A stretch of DNA of 64,000 nt from Neorhizobium sp. JUb45 (GCF_004343585.1 NZ_SLYW01000003.1:1-64000); one strand, 5' to 3'. Positions 8,385-17,857 are shown, numbered from the stretch's first letter. Numbers and translations: made by a program. The notes: a model not told the origin generated them from the sequence alone.

Positions 8385-11300
8385 ATGCTTCAGCAGGTCA
8401 CTGACGACGTTTCCACACAAGGTGATATTGCGGCTTTCGAGCAAGCTATGGCACGCGTCGCGATTTCCGCCGACGGAACGATCTTGCGCACCAACATGCT
8501 GTTTCTGGCATTGTTCGATTACCGCGCCTGGGATCTTGCCGGACGCAACCGAAGCATATTCCTCCCTTCAGAGGCCGATCCGAAAACCGAAGATGCAATC
8601 CGCCAGGTGCTTGAGGACGGCATCGAATTAAGAGGCGATATCAGAGCTGTCCGGCGCGATGGGGCCGAGCTCATCGTGGAGGCCTTTTTCCATCCGGTAA
8701 AGGATGCGACCGGCAATGTGCAAGAGGTCGTCATCTTGATGCGCGACATTACCGAACAGGCGCGACGTTTGGCGGATGAAGGCGGTCAGATCGCCGCGAT
8801 CAACACCTCGCAGGCGGTCATCCATTTCGCCCTTAACGGCACGGTCATCGATGCCAATCAGCGTTTTCTGCAGGCTATGGGATATAGCCTCGCCGATATC
8901 ATCGGTCGTCATCACAGCATATTTGTCGATGAGGAAGAGGCCGCATCGGCAGAATATCAGAACTTCTGGCAGGCGCTCGGTGAAGGCCGTTACAATGCCG
9001 GAGAGTTTCGTCGGCTTGGCAAGGGTGGGCGCCCGGTCTGGCTGCGCGCCACCTACAGTCCTGTCCTTGATGGCGACGGCCAGCCTTTCAAGGTCGTCAA
9101 ATACGCAACCGACGTGACAGCGGAAAAGCTCAACCATGCGGACTACGAAGGCCAGATTGCGGCCATTCACAAGTCCCAGAGCGTCGTCACCTTCGACATG
9201 GACGGCACGATCCTGGATGCGAACGATAATTTCCTGCAGGCCGTCGGCTACAGCATGGAAGAAATTTCCGGGCGCCACCACCGCATGTTCGTTGACCCCT
9301 CCTATGCCCATGGACTGGAATACGAAGTATTCTGGAGCGATCTGGCGGACGGGCGCCATCGGTCGGGTGAGTTCAGGCGTATCGGCAAATCGGGCCGCGA
9401 TGTATGGTTGCAGGCGACCTACAATCCCGTATTTGATCAGTATGGCAATCCGTTCAAGGTCGTCAAATATGCAACGGTGATCACCCGCGAAAAATTGCGC
9501 CAAGCGGATCATCAGGGCCAGATTGCCGCCATGCACAAGTCGCAGAGCGTCATATCCTTTGCACTCGATGGCACGATCATCGACGCCAACGACAACTTTC
9601 TCACCCTCACCGGCTACCGTCTGTCCGAGGTCCGCGGCCAGCATCACCGGATGTTCGTACCGGCCGAAGAAAGAGACAGTGCCGACTATCAGGAATTCTG
9701 GCGCCGCCTTGGTGCCGGCGAGCACCAAAGCGGCGAGTTCAAACGCATCTGCCGCAATGGCGCCGAAGTCTGGCTGCAGGCCAGCTACAACCCGATCTTC
9801 GACATGAACGGCCGGGTGTTCAAGATCGTCAAGAATGCCGTCGACGTCACCGCAGAAAAGCTCCGTCAGGGCGACCACGAAGGCCAGATTGCGGCGATCA
9901 GCCGTTCGCAATGCGTCGTCACCTTCGATATGGACGGCATCGTACTCGACGCCAATGACAACTTTCTCGATGCGATGGGCTATGCACTCGACGAAATCGT
10001 CGGCCAGCATCACAGCATTCTGGTCGAGCCGAGCTTTGTCGAAAGCGAACAATATCGGCTGTTCTGGAAGAACCTGCGCGACGGGACCTTCCTCTCGTCC
10101 AAGTTCCGCCGGACCGGCAAGGATGGAAGAGAGGTCTGGATACAGGCCTCCTACAATCCGATCCTCGATCTCAACGGCAAGCCGTTCAAGATCGTCAAGA
10201 TCGCCACCGACATCACCGCCGATGTGGCGCTTGCAGCTGATCTTTCGAAGGCACGGCAGGAAGTTCTGCATGACGGCCTGACGGGGTTGCCGAACCGCAT
10301 GGGTCTTGCCGATTTCATGCGCAAGAGCCTTCAGGCGATCGACGCGAAACTCTCGCTTCTTTACCTCGACCTCGACCATTTCAAACCGATCAACGACACC
10401 TTTGGCCATCATGTCGGCGACCACGTGCTTCGCGAGATTGCGGCACGGCTGAAGCTGACGCTGGAGGCAGATCAGATCGTCGCGCGAGTCGGTGGGGACG
10501 AGTTCGTCGTCGCGGCGCCTGATCTTACCCGTGAAGAGGCTGCAGCGCTTGCAACCCGGCTTATCAGCGTGGTGAAGGATCCGATCCGCCACGACAGCAG
10601 CAGCCTGACCGTGGGGCTTTCCATCGGCATTGCCCAGGCCCCGCACGACGCGCGAACAGAGGATGAGCTTCTACGCTTTGCCGACGTCGCCCTCTATCGC
10701 TCGAAAGGCGGCCAGAAGGGCACGTACAGCTTCTTCTCCGATCCCGATGATCAGAGAAAGGAAGAGGATCGCCATCTCTCGCATGAGATGCAGTTCGGCA
10801 TCAAAGCCAATCAGTTCCGGCTGTTCTTCCAGCCACGCTTCAGAGCGGATGATGGCGTTCTTGACGCTGTCGAAACCCAGGTCGAATGGGATCATCCGGA
10901 ACGCGGCAACCTGACCGCCGAACACTTCCTTCCTCTGGCGGAAGTGAGCGGGCTTATCGTACCGCTGGGCGACTGGACATTGCGCACAGCCTGCAATGCG
11001 GCGCTGGACTGGCCGCTGATTACCGTGTCGGTCGCGGTTTCGCCGGTGCAGTTCATGAGCGGAGACCTCCCCCGCGCCGTCAAGCTGGCGCTGCGTGAAA
11101 CCGGCCTGCCGGCAAACCGACTTGAGATCCGCGTGGACAAGAGCATCGGGTCCTTCGATATCCCCAATCTGCGAGCAGAACTCGAGGCACTCAAGAAAAT
11201 CGGCGTTCGCATCGTCGTCGCAGGTCAGCTTGTCGGCGAGGACGCGACAAGCGGTCGCGAATCCTGGCCGGTGGACTACGTTCTCATCGACGACCGGACC

Positions 11301-11516
11301 AGGGCCAGCCTTGAGCGGCAAAAGCATGAGAGCCTGAAGGAAATCGCCAAGATCGAGGCGGCTCTCGATGTTGCCGATGGCGGCCACTCTTCGTCGGATG
11401 CCCGCAAGCGTCTGAGCCTGTGGCTTGATCGAAATGCGAAGCTGCATGCTTTCCTGTCGACGCCGCCGCGCTCGGCCGAAGATGTTCCGGCTCTGCTTCC
11501 GAAAAAATCTGCCTAA
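8385..11516 (+). CDS. Five-PAS GGDEF protein with degenerate EAL domain
   Basis: The 1043-residue soluble protein starts with a divergent PAS domain (about residues 15-130) followed by four closely related PAS domains. Each of these begins GQIAAI/M and ends in a V-V/I-K-A-T/V-D-V/I-T segment. A GGDEF domain (about 625-790) has an intact RVGGDEFVVA site. The C-terminal EAL-like domain (about 800-985) has lost the catalytic residues: EAL reads VET, the usual N of NVSPxQF is A (VAVSPVQF), and the DDFGTG loop is absent. It is therefore predicted to make c-di-GMP, with the EAL remnant structural or regulatory. PAS domains of this kind often bind haem, flavin or small ligands, but the ligand cannot be read here. 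No membrane segment was seen. Confidence 0.9.
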   Translation: MLQQVTDDVSTQGDIAAFEQAMARVAISADGTILRTNMLFLALFDYRAWDLAGRNRSIFLPSEADPKTEDAIRQVLEDGIELRGDIRAVRRDGAELIVEAFFHPVKDATGNVQEVVILMRDITEQARRLADEGGQIAAINTSQAVIHFALNGTVIDANQRFLQAMGYSLADIIGRHHSIFVDEEEAASAEYQNFWQALGEGRYNAGEFRRLGKGGRPVWLRATYSPVLDGDGQPFKVVKYATDVTAEKLNHADYEGQIAAIHKSQSVVTFDMDGTILDANDNFLQAVGYSMEEISGRHHRMFVDPSYAHGLEYEVFWSDLADGRHRSGEFRRIGKSGRDVWLQATYNPVFDQYGNPFKVVKYATVITREKLRQADHQGQIAAMHKSQSVISFALDGTIIDANDNFLTLTGYRLSEVRGQHHRMFVPAEERDSADYQEFWRRLGAGEHQSGEFKRICRNGAEVWLQASYNPIFDMNGRVFKIVKNAVDVTAEKLRQGDHEGQIAAISRSQCVVTFDMDGIVLDANDNFLDAMGYALDEIVGQHHSILVEPSFVESEQYRLFWKNLRDGTFLSSKFRRTGKDGREVWIQASYNPILDLNGKPFKIVKIATDITADVALAADLSKARQEVLHDGLTGLPNRMGLADFMRKSLQAIDAKLSLLYLDLDHFKPINDTFGHHVGDHVLREIAARLKLTLEADQIVARVGGDEFVVAAPDLTREEAAALATRLISVVKDPIRHDSSSLTVGLSIGIAQAPHDARTEDELLRFADVALYRSKGGQKGTYSFFSDPDDQRKEEDRHLSHEMQFGIKANQFRLFFQPRFRADDGVLDAVETQVEWDHPERGNLTAEHFLPLAEVSGLIVPLGDWTLRTACNAALDWPLITVSVAVSPVQFMSGDLPRAVKLALRETGLPANRLEIRVDKSIGSFDIPNLRAELEALKKIGVRIVVAGQLVGEDATSGRESWPVDYVLIDDRTRASLERQKHESLKEIAKIEAALDVADGGHSSSDARKRLSLWLDRNAKLHAFLSTPPRSAEDVPALLPKKSA
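8784..10247 (+). repeat. Four in-frame 366-bp PAS repeat units
   Basis: Within the PAS-GGDEF gene, units begin at 8784, 9150, 9516 and 9882, each exactly 122 codons long and starting with the codons for GQIAA. Shared protein motifs are DANDNFL (DANQRFL in unit 1), GRHH or GQHH, a FW--L segment, S/AGEF-R, W-L/I-QA-YNP, and F-K-VVK or IVK. The constant unit length points to tandem duplication of one PAS module, with later divergence. Confidence 0.85.
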
Positions 11517-11651
11517 GGGACTGCAACTTCATGGCTTGCTGCACGCCGTAAAATCCGAGGCACAGCAAAGGCCTGCGGATGTTTATCGCAAGCTTTTTCT
11601 CTTCGGTGCGGGCACACATATCGAGCCAGATCAACGACGTCTCGCGCGCCG

Positions 11652-12467
11652 CTAATCCTTGATGACGAGCATTGGGGTTGCGGATTCGGGATCCTTGATG
11701 ATCGAGCAATCGATTGAAAACACGTCATGCAGAAGCTCAGGTCGGGCAACCGCATCGGGACGACCGGAGGCCACCAGCTTGCCGCCCTTCATCACCGCAA
11801 TGTTGTCCGCATAACGAAAGGCCTGATTGAGATCGTGCAGGACGGCGACCACCGTCTTGCCCTGCGCTGCCAGACTGCGCGCAAAGCGCAGAACCTCGAC
11901 CTGATGGTTGATGTCGAGAAAGGTCGTCGGCTCGTCAAGCAGGATGATCGGCGTCTGCTGCGCGACGATCATGGCGATCCACACCCGCTGGCGCTGGCCG
12001 CCCGAGAGATCCGCGACATAGCGGTCAGCGAGTTCGGTCACCTCCAGCTGTGCAAGTGCCGCCTCGATGGCGGCTGTGTCGCCGCCACCCAGACGACCCC
12101 AGATATCATTATGAGGACTGCGGCCATAGGCGACCAGCTGGCGCACGGTAATCCCGTCGGGAACCGGCAGAACCTGCGGCAGGAATGCAATGTTTCGGGC
12201 CAGCGCCTTGGCGCTGTAATCGCCCATGGGTATTCCGTCGATTGCAATGCTCCCCGTCACGGGAGGCAATATCCGCGTCAGGCTTTTCAGAAGCGTCGAT
12301 TTTCCGCAGCCATTGGGACCGATAAGCGCGGTGAAGGCGCCTTTCGGAAAATCGAGCGACAGATTTTCGATGATCGGGACGGAGCCATATCGCAGCGTCA
12401 GATCAACGACGGAGATGGCGGGGTTCTGCTCCAACCGGTCTTGTGAATGATTGTTTGAAATCTGCAT
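11652..12467 (-). CDS. fecE: Ferric citrate ABC importer ATPase FecE
   Basis: The 271-residue protein is an ABC ATPase of the siderophore/cobalamin class. It has Walker A GPNGCGKST, signature [13 protein letters not shown], Walker B ILLDEPTTFLD, and a switch His in VLHDLNQAFRYAD. It is the last gene of a leftward four-gene operon. Its start directly abuts the stop of the fecD gene, which indicates translational coupling. The specific name follows from the FecB-like binding protein at the head of the operon. The ATPase alone would only be called FepC/FecE family. Confidence 0.9.
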   Translation of the reverse strand: MQISNNHSQDRLEQNPAISVVDLTLRYGSVPIIENLSLDFPKGAFTALIGPNGCGKSTLLKSLTRILPPVTGSIAIDGIPMGDYSAKALARNIAFLPQVLPVPDGITVRQLVAYGRSPHNDIWGRLGGGDTAAIEAALAQLEVTELADRYVADLSGGQRQRVWIAMIVAQQTPIILLDEPTTFLDINHQVEVLRFARSLAAQGKTVVAVLHDLNQAFRYADNIAVMKGGKLVASGRPDAVARPELLHDVFSIDCSIIKDPESATPMLVIKD

Positions 12468-13433
12468 CTATCGAATCCGGAACAGGAGCCAGAGGAAATA
12501 AGGCGCGCCGATCACTGCCGTCAGAACGCCGACGGGTATTTCCATCGGCGGCGCAAGACCGCGGCCGAGTGTGTCGGCGAGCACGACGATGATGGCACCG
12601 GCAAGTGCCGCGGTCGGGATCAGCGTCAGATGCGCGCCGCCGACCAGCCGTCGGGCAAGATGCGGCGCCATTAGCCCCACGAAGGTGACCGGGCCGATAA
12701 CCGACACCGAGATGCCGGTCAGCAGAACAGAAAGCGCAATGGCAAACAATCGCACAGGCCTCAACCCTACGCCCAAGCCCGTCGCCGCTTCATCTCCCAG
12801 CCCGATGAGATCAAGCGGCTTGGCCAGGAGAAACCCCGCACCGATCAGCGGAACGAGCAGCAGCGATGGCGCAAGATGTGTCCAGCCGCGTGCCCAGAGG
12901 CTGCCGGTCAGTGCGAGAAGCGCGGTGTTGATTTCCACCGGATAGGTCAGCAGCAGGAATTCCGTGACGCTGGCAAAGGTCAGGGAAACGGCGACGCCCG
13001 ACAAGGCGAAGCGAACCGGGGAAAACGCCATTCCACTGTTATAGGCCGTCAGCAGCAAGGCACCGCCGGCGCCGCCAAGGCAGGCGATCAACGGCAACCA
13101 GCCCTGCGCGCCTGACTGTACGAGCAACAACACCACCGTTACGGCCAGACCCGCGCCCTGGGTGACACCCAGAATATCCGGCGAAGCCAGCGGATTGCGG
13201 ATGACGCCCTGTATAAGCGTGCCGGCGGTACCAAGTGCTGCGCCGATGAGGATGGCGATCAGACTGCGCGGCAGACGATGCTGCCAGATCACAAAATCCG
13301 CAGCGTCGTGCAACCACGCCATTTTGACGGCAGCAAGCGGCGAGATCATCGTTACGCCGATACAAAGCGCGGCGAGAGAAGACGCTGCGAGCAGGAGTAT
13401 CAGAGTGGCAATCACCGGCACCGCGCGCATCAT
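12468..13433 (-). CDS. fecD: Ferric citrate ABC importer permease FecD
   Basis: This 321-residue FecCD/BtuC-family permease has about nine to ten membrane helices. It shares long segments with E. coli FecD: RLPR-L-A-L-GAAL--AG-LIQG, VRNPLASPDILGV (here IRNPLASPDILGV), LTGSLW-R-W, a PPLE/MEIPVGVLTA-IGAP segment, and a final WLL-RMR/RIR. It forms the inner-membrane channel together with the fecC product, moving iron supplied by the binding protein. The start overlaps the fecC stop by 4 bases. Confidence 0.88.
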   Translation of the reverse strand: MMRAVPVIATLILLLAASSLAALCIGVTMISPLAAVKMAWLHDAADFVIWQHRLPRSLIAILIGAALGTAGTLIQGVIRNPLASPDILGVTQGAGLAVTVVLLLVQSGAQGWLPLIACLGGAGGALLLTAYNSGMAFSPVRFALSGVAVSLTFASVTEFLLLTYPVEINTALLALTGSLWARGWTHLAPSLLLVPLIGAGFLLAKPLDLIGLGDEAATGLGVGLRPVRLFAIALSVLLTGISVSVIGPVTFVGLMAPHLARRLVGGAHLTLIPTAALAGAIIVVLADTLGRGLAPPMEIPVGVLTAVIGAPYFLWLLFRIR

Positions 13434-14443
13434 CTCTGCCCCCGCGCCATCAGCAGGAAGAAAGGAGCGCCGATCAGCGCCGCGACAGCGCCTGCCGGCG
13501 TCTCGGCTGGAAATGCCACGGCCCGGCCAGCGATATCGGCAGCCAGCAACAGGATTGCCCCGACGGCAGCGGTCATCGGAACGAGTGGCCGGTAATCGGC
13601 GCCGACGAAGAGCCGTGCGATATTCGGCGCCATCAGGCCGATAAAGCCGATAGGCCCGGCGACAGCGACCGTTGCACCGGTCATGATGCAGCCGGCGACA
13701 AAAACGATTGCCCGCAGCAGTTTCAGCCGCACGCCAAGCGCATGCGCCGTCTCATTACCGAGATTGACGAGGTTGAGGCGCGACGCGACGACACTGGCCA
13801 GAAACAGTCCGGCAACGAACACCACGGCCATGATCTGCACTTCGGGGAAGCGGATATTGGACAGCGACCCCGCCAGCCAGTTCAGCATGCCCAGCGCCCT
13901 CTCCTCAGCCAGAAGCACGAGCAGCCTTGTGAGCCCGCCGCAGAGCGCAGCAACCGTAATGCCGGCCAGAATGAGCCGTCCTTTGGAGGCATCCATGGAC
14001 CAGGCTGTACCGAGCAGAAAAACGAGAACCCAGGCAAAGGCACCGCCGAGAATGGTGGCGATCAGCGCATCGTGCCCAAAAGGCAGGGCAATCAGGCCGG
14101 TCGTCACGAAGGCGAGCCCGAGGCTTGCCCCGCCGGTGACGCCGAGCAGCGTCGGCGATGCCAGCCTGTTGCGCGTGATGCCCTGCATCAGCAGGCCACA
14201 CAGCGCCAGCGTGCCACCGATCAACGCCGCCGCCAAAGCGCGTGGCAAACGGATATGCGCAACGATCCGTGCTGATGTTCCGGCACCCTGCCCGCCGTTG
14301 AAGACACCGGCCCACGCGTCGGCCGGGCTGATCGCGAATGTCGAGAAAGCCGACAGCGACCACCAGAACAGCCCGACGACCAACAGAATGGCCGCCCCGA
14401 TGGAAACGAGGCGGCGATCAGCGCATGGGATCGGCATCGACAT
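13430..14443 (-). CDS. fecC: Ferric citrate ABC importer permease FecC
   Basis: This is a 337-residue FecCD-family permease with about ten hydrophobic helices. Family motifs are seen in RLPRALAAALIGG-LALCG-LMQ, TRNRLASPTLLGVTGGASLG, LAGSLSNIRFPE, and GFIGLMAPNIAR near the C-terminus. The ATG at 14441-14443 is preferred because GAGG lies 9 bases upstream. A TTG 15 bases earlier is the alternative. It lies 18 bases behind fecB and overlaps fecD by 4 bases, so the operon order is fecB-fecC-fecD-fecE, as in E. coli. No fecA receptor or fecIR regulator is in the window. Confidence 0.88.
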   Translation of the reverse strand: MSMPIPCADRRLVSIGAAILLVVGLFWWSLSAFSTFAISPADAWAGVFNGGQGAGTSARIVAHIRLPRALAAALIGGTLALCGLLMQGITRNRLASPTLLGVTGGASLGLAFVTTGLIALPFGHDALIATILGGAFAWVLVFLLGTAWSMDASKGRLILAGITVAALCGGLTRLLVLLAEERALGMLNWLAGSLSNIRFPEVQIMAVVFVAGLFLASVVASRLNLVNLGNETAHALGVRLKLLRAIVFVAGCIMTGATVAVAGPIGFIGLMAPNIARLFVGADYRPLVPMTAAVGAILLLAADIAGRAVAFPAETPAGAVAALIGAPFFLLMARGQR

Positions 14444-14461
14444 TGCCTTACACCTCAAGCA

Positions 14462-15367
14462 TCATTCGACGGGCGTGAACTTGCCCTGCATGATCGCCAG
14501 CGTATCGCTCGCGATCTTTTCCGCCGAAAGAATGCCGCGATTGCGCGCCCAGACATTGGAATCGACGGCGACGACCTTGTCCTTGGAGGCACGCAACACG
14601 CTCCACAGGTCTTCCTTGCTCCACTTGTCGACGATGTTGGGATGGCGGTAGTTGCCGACGAACAGCCATTCCGGATCGAGGCTCAACAGCTGTTCGATGC
14701 CTGCAAATTCGGTCGGAGCACCCTTGTCGCGCATGGTCGGCACGGTTGCACCGAGGCTGATCAGCACGCTGCCGGCATAGGATTCCGGGCCATGGACGGA
14801 AAAGCTGTCTTCGCGGGCCGCACCGAACAGGATCGAGATACCCTTGGGCATCTGGGCGGCGATGCCGGCCATCAGTTCCTTGTGCTTGACAAGACGCGCT
14901 TCCATTTCCGGCGCCTTGCCCACTGCCTGTGCGATCAGTGCCGCAGATTTCAGGCTGCCCTGATAATCTTCGCCACGCGAAGACAGCAGAAGCGTCGGCG
15001 CAATGGCGCTCAATTCCTTGTAGACGGAGGCGTGCCGGTCGAGATCGGCAATGATAAGGTCAGGCTTGAGACCGGCAATCGCCTCGATGCTCGGCTGGCC
15101 GCGGGTGCCGACAGACGTCCAGGTGCCGATGATATCGCGCACTGCCTGCGGCAGGCGCTTGGCATCCTTGTCATCGGCAACACCGACAGGCGCGACACTG
15201 ACCGCAGCCAGAGCATCTGCGAAGGAGAATTCGAGGACGACGATACGCTTTGGAACGTCAGGGATCGTGATCGTGTTGGTGCCGTCATTGACCGTAATCG
15301 GTGCGGCAAAAGCGACCGGTGCGATCAGAGAAAGGCCAAGAGCCAGGCAGGCCAGAATGCGCTTCAA
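14462..15367 (-). CDS. fecB: Ferric citrate periplasmic binding protein FecB
   Basis: The protein has 301 residues if translation starts at the TTG at 15365-15367. This start has a strong ribosome site (AGGAGA at 15374-15379, 6 bases away) and places a signal peptide (KRILACLALGLSLIAPVAFA) at the N-terminus. The mature part matches E. coli FecB closely: RIVVLE-SFADALAAV, VG-ADD-DAKR, VGTR-QPS-EAIA-LKPDLIIAD, a HKE-MA segment, and VDSN-WAR-RGI near the end. FecB binds ferric dicitrate in the periplasm. This similarity is what gives the whole operon its citrate assignment, and it fits the citrate transporter and TctDE-like genes that start 0.3 kb away in the opposite direction. Confidence 0.9.
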   Translation of the reverse strand: MKRILACLALGLSLIAPVAFAAPITVNDGTNTITIPDVPKRIVVLEFSFADALAAVSVAPVGVADDKDAKRLPQAVRDIIGTWTSVGTRGQPSIEAIAGLKPDLIIADLDRHASVYKELSAIAPTLLLSSRGEDYQGSLKSAALIAQAVGKAPEMEARLVKHKELMAGIAAQMPKGISILFGAAREDSFSVHGPESYAGSVLISLGATVPTMRDKGAPTEFAGIEQLLSLDPEWLFVGNYRHPNIVDKWSKEDLWSVLRASKDKVVAVDSNVWARNRGILSAEKIASDTLAIMQGKFTPVE

Positions 15368-15674
15368 CGGAAGTCTCCTGATTAAGCAACAAATTCCTCC
15401 CGCACCCGACCTATGAAACTGGCGTATAATCGTCAACTTTAACCGGAGCTGCAAACCGGCTGCGACGACATTCCCACAGGCTCTGTCAGCCTGCCGACAG
15501 TTTGGCGCCGTAAAGTCGAGATATCCCGGCGGCGGTGTTGCATCCACTTGCCTTTTTCAGGGACATCGTGCGTCTCTTGATGCGATCTCCTGCAGACCAC
15601 CGAACCGCGCGGCTTTTACGAGATCGTCAACCGGTTGAACATGGACGCGACGTTCTATGAGAGGAAACAGCGGC
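15368..15674. promoter_or_regulatory. Divergent control region between fecB and tctD-like genes
   Basis: These 307 bases separate two divergent operons that both handle citrate. On the minus strand a TTGACG (15431-15436 in reverse) is a possible -35 element for fecB, but no good -10 element is seen. No TGA-N9-TCA iron-responsive operator of the rhizobial RirA type was found by eye. The right-hand third has coding-like composition but no recognisable gene. Confidence 0.4.
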
Positions 15675-16352
15675 TTGCGGCTTTTGCTGGTCGAAGACGA
15701 CAAGGATCTGGCGCTCTGGTTACAGCGCTCGTTGCAGCAGCGTGGGCTGTTCGTGGAATGGGAAGAGGACGGCATGCAGGCGGATCGCCGCATCGCCGCC
15801 GAAACCTTCGACGCCATCATCCTCGATCTGAACCTGCCCATGCTCGGCGGCGCGCGACTGCTCGACAAGATGCGTGACCGTGGCGATGCAACGCCATTGA
15901 TCATCATCACCGCCAAGGATGACCTGCCCGACCGGATCGCCCTGCTTCATGCCGGCGCAGACGATTTTCTGGCAAAACCCTTCTCGGTGGAAGAATTGGA
16001 AGCACGTCTCGTCGCATTGGTGCGGCGCAGCCGCGGGCACGGGCGAGGCGTTTACGATTGCGGTTCGCTGAGCTTCAACCAGTCGCAACAGCTTTTTCTG
16101 CTCAACGGAACGCGTCTGGCGCTGAGCGCGCGCGAACACGCGGTGCTCACCATCCTGATCCAGCGCGTCGGCGAGCCGATTTCCAAACAGCAGATTCTCG
16201 ACCGCCTCATCAGTTCAGACGAGGAGATGCAGCTGGAGACCGTCGAGGTCATGATGTATCGCCTGAGAAAGCGCCTCGAAAATTCCGATGTCCGCATCAT
16301 TACGCTCCGGGGCCTTGGATATTTTCTCGAGGCGCTCGATGGCCAGGGGTAA
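15675..16352 (+). CDS. tctD: OmpR/TctD-type response regulator
   Basis: This is a 225-residue two-component response regulator. The receiver domain (about residues 1-118) has the acidic pair in LLLVEDDKD, the phospho-acceptor Asp in AIILDLNLPM, and the conserved Lys in FLAKPFSVEELEARL. The C-terminal winged helix (about 130-222) ends with VEVMMYRLRKRLE---VRIITLRGLGYFL. The TTG at 15675 is preferred: it gives the MRLLLVED start of TctD proteins and has AGAGGA in front. An ATG 18 bases earlier is possible but has no ribosome site. The following sensor kinase gene overlaps its end by 14 bases. The TctD name is by similarity and context, and the signal is probably citrate or another tricarboxylate. 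Confidence 0.85.
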   Translation: MRLLLVEDDKDLALWLQRSLQQRGLFVEWEEDGMQADRRIAAETFDAIILDLNLPMLGGARLLDKMRDRGDATPLIIITAKDDLPDRIALLHAGADDFLAKPFSVEELEARLVALVRRSRGHGRGVYDCGSLSFNQSQQLFLLNGTRLALSAREHAVLTILIQRVGEPISKQQILDRLISSDEEMQLETVEVMMYRLRKRLENSDVRIITLRGLGYFLEALDGQG

Positions 16353-17796
16353 GATAAAGGCAGAGGCAAGATCGGCTGGACGGTCTCTGCTGTTCACCGT
16401 GACGATGTGGGTTGCGCCTGCACTCGTTGCTCTCGTTGCCGGAACGGCCTTCATCACAGGTTCGACAGCGACCAACCTTGCCGATAGCGCCTATGACAGG
16501 TCTATTGCCGGTGCCCTGCGCGCCATCGATCTCAACATTTCCACCGAGAGCGGCGGCATCGGCGTGGAACTGCCCTACCCGCTGTTCGAGGCTTTCGAGG
16601 CGACCGCGTCCGGCGCCGTTTATTTCCGTGTCGCGACCGAAGACGGAATGGTGGAGATCGGCGACAGTTTTCTGCCGCGCCCTCGGGATTTTTCCGGCAC
16701 CGGCTTTCATTTCTACAATGACGAATTCCTTGGCGCGCCGATCCGCATGGGAATTTTCAAACGGAAGCTGAAACAGCCTTTGTATGGCGCGGCGGAACCG
16801 CAGACGATCGTCCTGCAGGTTGCCGAAAGCATGCAATCGCGTGACGCGTTCCGGTTCGAGATCATCAAGAGCACGGCTGCCTTGAACCTTGCCTGCGTCT
16901 TCGCCGTCATCATTCTTCTGCTTGCCGGCCTCACCCGCGCCCTGTCACCGCTATCTGCCTTGAGGGCCGGGTTCGAACGGCGCGATCCGAACGACCTTTC
17001 ACCCGTGGATGCTTCAGCACTTCCACGCGAAATCCGTCCGCTGGTCGATACATTCAATCGGCTGCTGGGTCGCCACACGGCGCAGGCCGAAGCACAGCGG
17101 CATCTGCTGGATGACGCCTCCCACCAGTTGAGAACACCGATCGCCGTCCTGCGAACGCAGATTGATTACGCGCTTCACACCAGCGCCGCCGAGGAAAGGA
17201 TCTCCGTTCTTCAGGCCATGCGCAAAATCGTCGAGCGCGCATCGCGCACCACAACGCATTTCCTGACGATGGCGCGCATCCGCAATTTCGCCAGCGACAC
17301 CGCTCCGGACACGCACAGGCCGGTCGATATCAAGGCATTGCTGACGGAACTCGCGCGTATGCGGCTGGCGGATGCGCGCCGGCAACGCGTTGACCTCGAC
17401 CTCGATCTTCCCGACCAGGACGTTTACGCAAACGGCTCTGAAATCCTCATATTCGAAGCGCTTAGCAACCTTCTCGACAATGCGATTCGCCATTCTCCCA
17501 AGCAGGGAAACATTACCTTCCTGCTTGAGCCTTCAGATGGTCTCCTCCGCATCACCCTGATCGATCAGGGGCCGGGCATGAGCCAGGAGATGATCGACAG
17601 GATCGGCGAGCGCCATCTCGACCCGGCCCATCATCGCGAGGGCGCCGGCCTCGGCCTGGCCGTGGTCGTCGAGGTCGCACAGGCGCATGGCGGTGCCCTC
17701 ACGCTCCGCAACCGGACAGAGGGCGGACTGGAAGCGGCGCTCACACTTCCGTCACCGGCAACTGCGGCAAAAAACCGCACATTGACAGCTTCCTGA
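16339..17796 (+). CDS. tctE: TctE-type sensor histidine kinase
   Basis: This 485-residue membrane kinase starts at the ATG at 16339 (GAGG 6 bases upstream), inside the end of the regulator gene. It has a first membrane helix (about residues 17-40), a periplasmic domain of about 135 residues of the TctE N-terminal type, a second helix (about 178-198), and a linker. The HisKA domain carries the phospho-acceptor His in DDASHQLRTPIAVLRTQ. The ATPase domain has the N box (EALSNLLDNAIRH) and G boxes (DQGPGMS, GAGLGLAVV). In the TctDE family this pair controls tricarboxylate uptake genes. A periplasmic binding protein and a CitMHS transporter directly follow, which supports that role here. Confidence 0.88.
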   Translation: MARGKIKAEARSAGRSLLFTVTMWVAPALVALVAGTAFITGSTATNLADSAYDRSIAGALRAIDLNISTESGGIGVELPYPLFEAFEATASGAVYFRVATEDGMVEIGDSFLPRPRDFSGTGFHFYNDEFLGAPIRMGIFKRKLKQPLYGAAEPQTIVLQVAESMQSRDAFRFEIIKSTAALNLACVFAVIILLLAGLTRALSPLSALRAGFERRDPNDLSPVDASALPREIRPLVDTFNRLLGRHTAQAEAQRHLLDDASHQLRTPIAVLRTQIDYALHTSAAEERISVLQAMRKIVERASRTTTHFLTMARIRNFASDTAPDTHRPVDIKALLTELARMRLADARRQRVDLDLDLPDQDVYANGSEILIFEALSNLLDNAIRHSPKQGNITFLLEPSDGLLRITLIDQGPGMSQEMIDRIGERHLDPAHHREGAGLGLAVVVEVAQAHGGALTLRNRTEGGLEAALTLPSPATAAKNRTLTAS

Positions 17797-17857
17797 CAGC
17801 CATGATGCGTTATCCGTGCCCAAACTTGTTCAGATCGACGTTCTTTGGGAGGGGGCG

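Noticed and set aside
8784-10247. Regular 366-bp repeats considered as a satellite or CRISPR-like array
   Set aside because: The repeats are in frame, code for PAS domains and have no spacers.
8628-10646. 672-codon minus-strand open frame over the PAS repeats
   Set aside because: The repeats carry the open antisense frame along with them. The + strand protein has clear PAS and GGDEF domains, so the antisense frame is not a gene.
15368-15674. Iron-responsive (RirA/IRO) or Fur-type box before fecB
   Set aside because: No TGA-N9-TCA pattern or clear Fur palindrome could be found by eye in the region, so no iron box is claimed.
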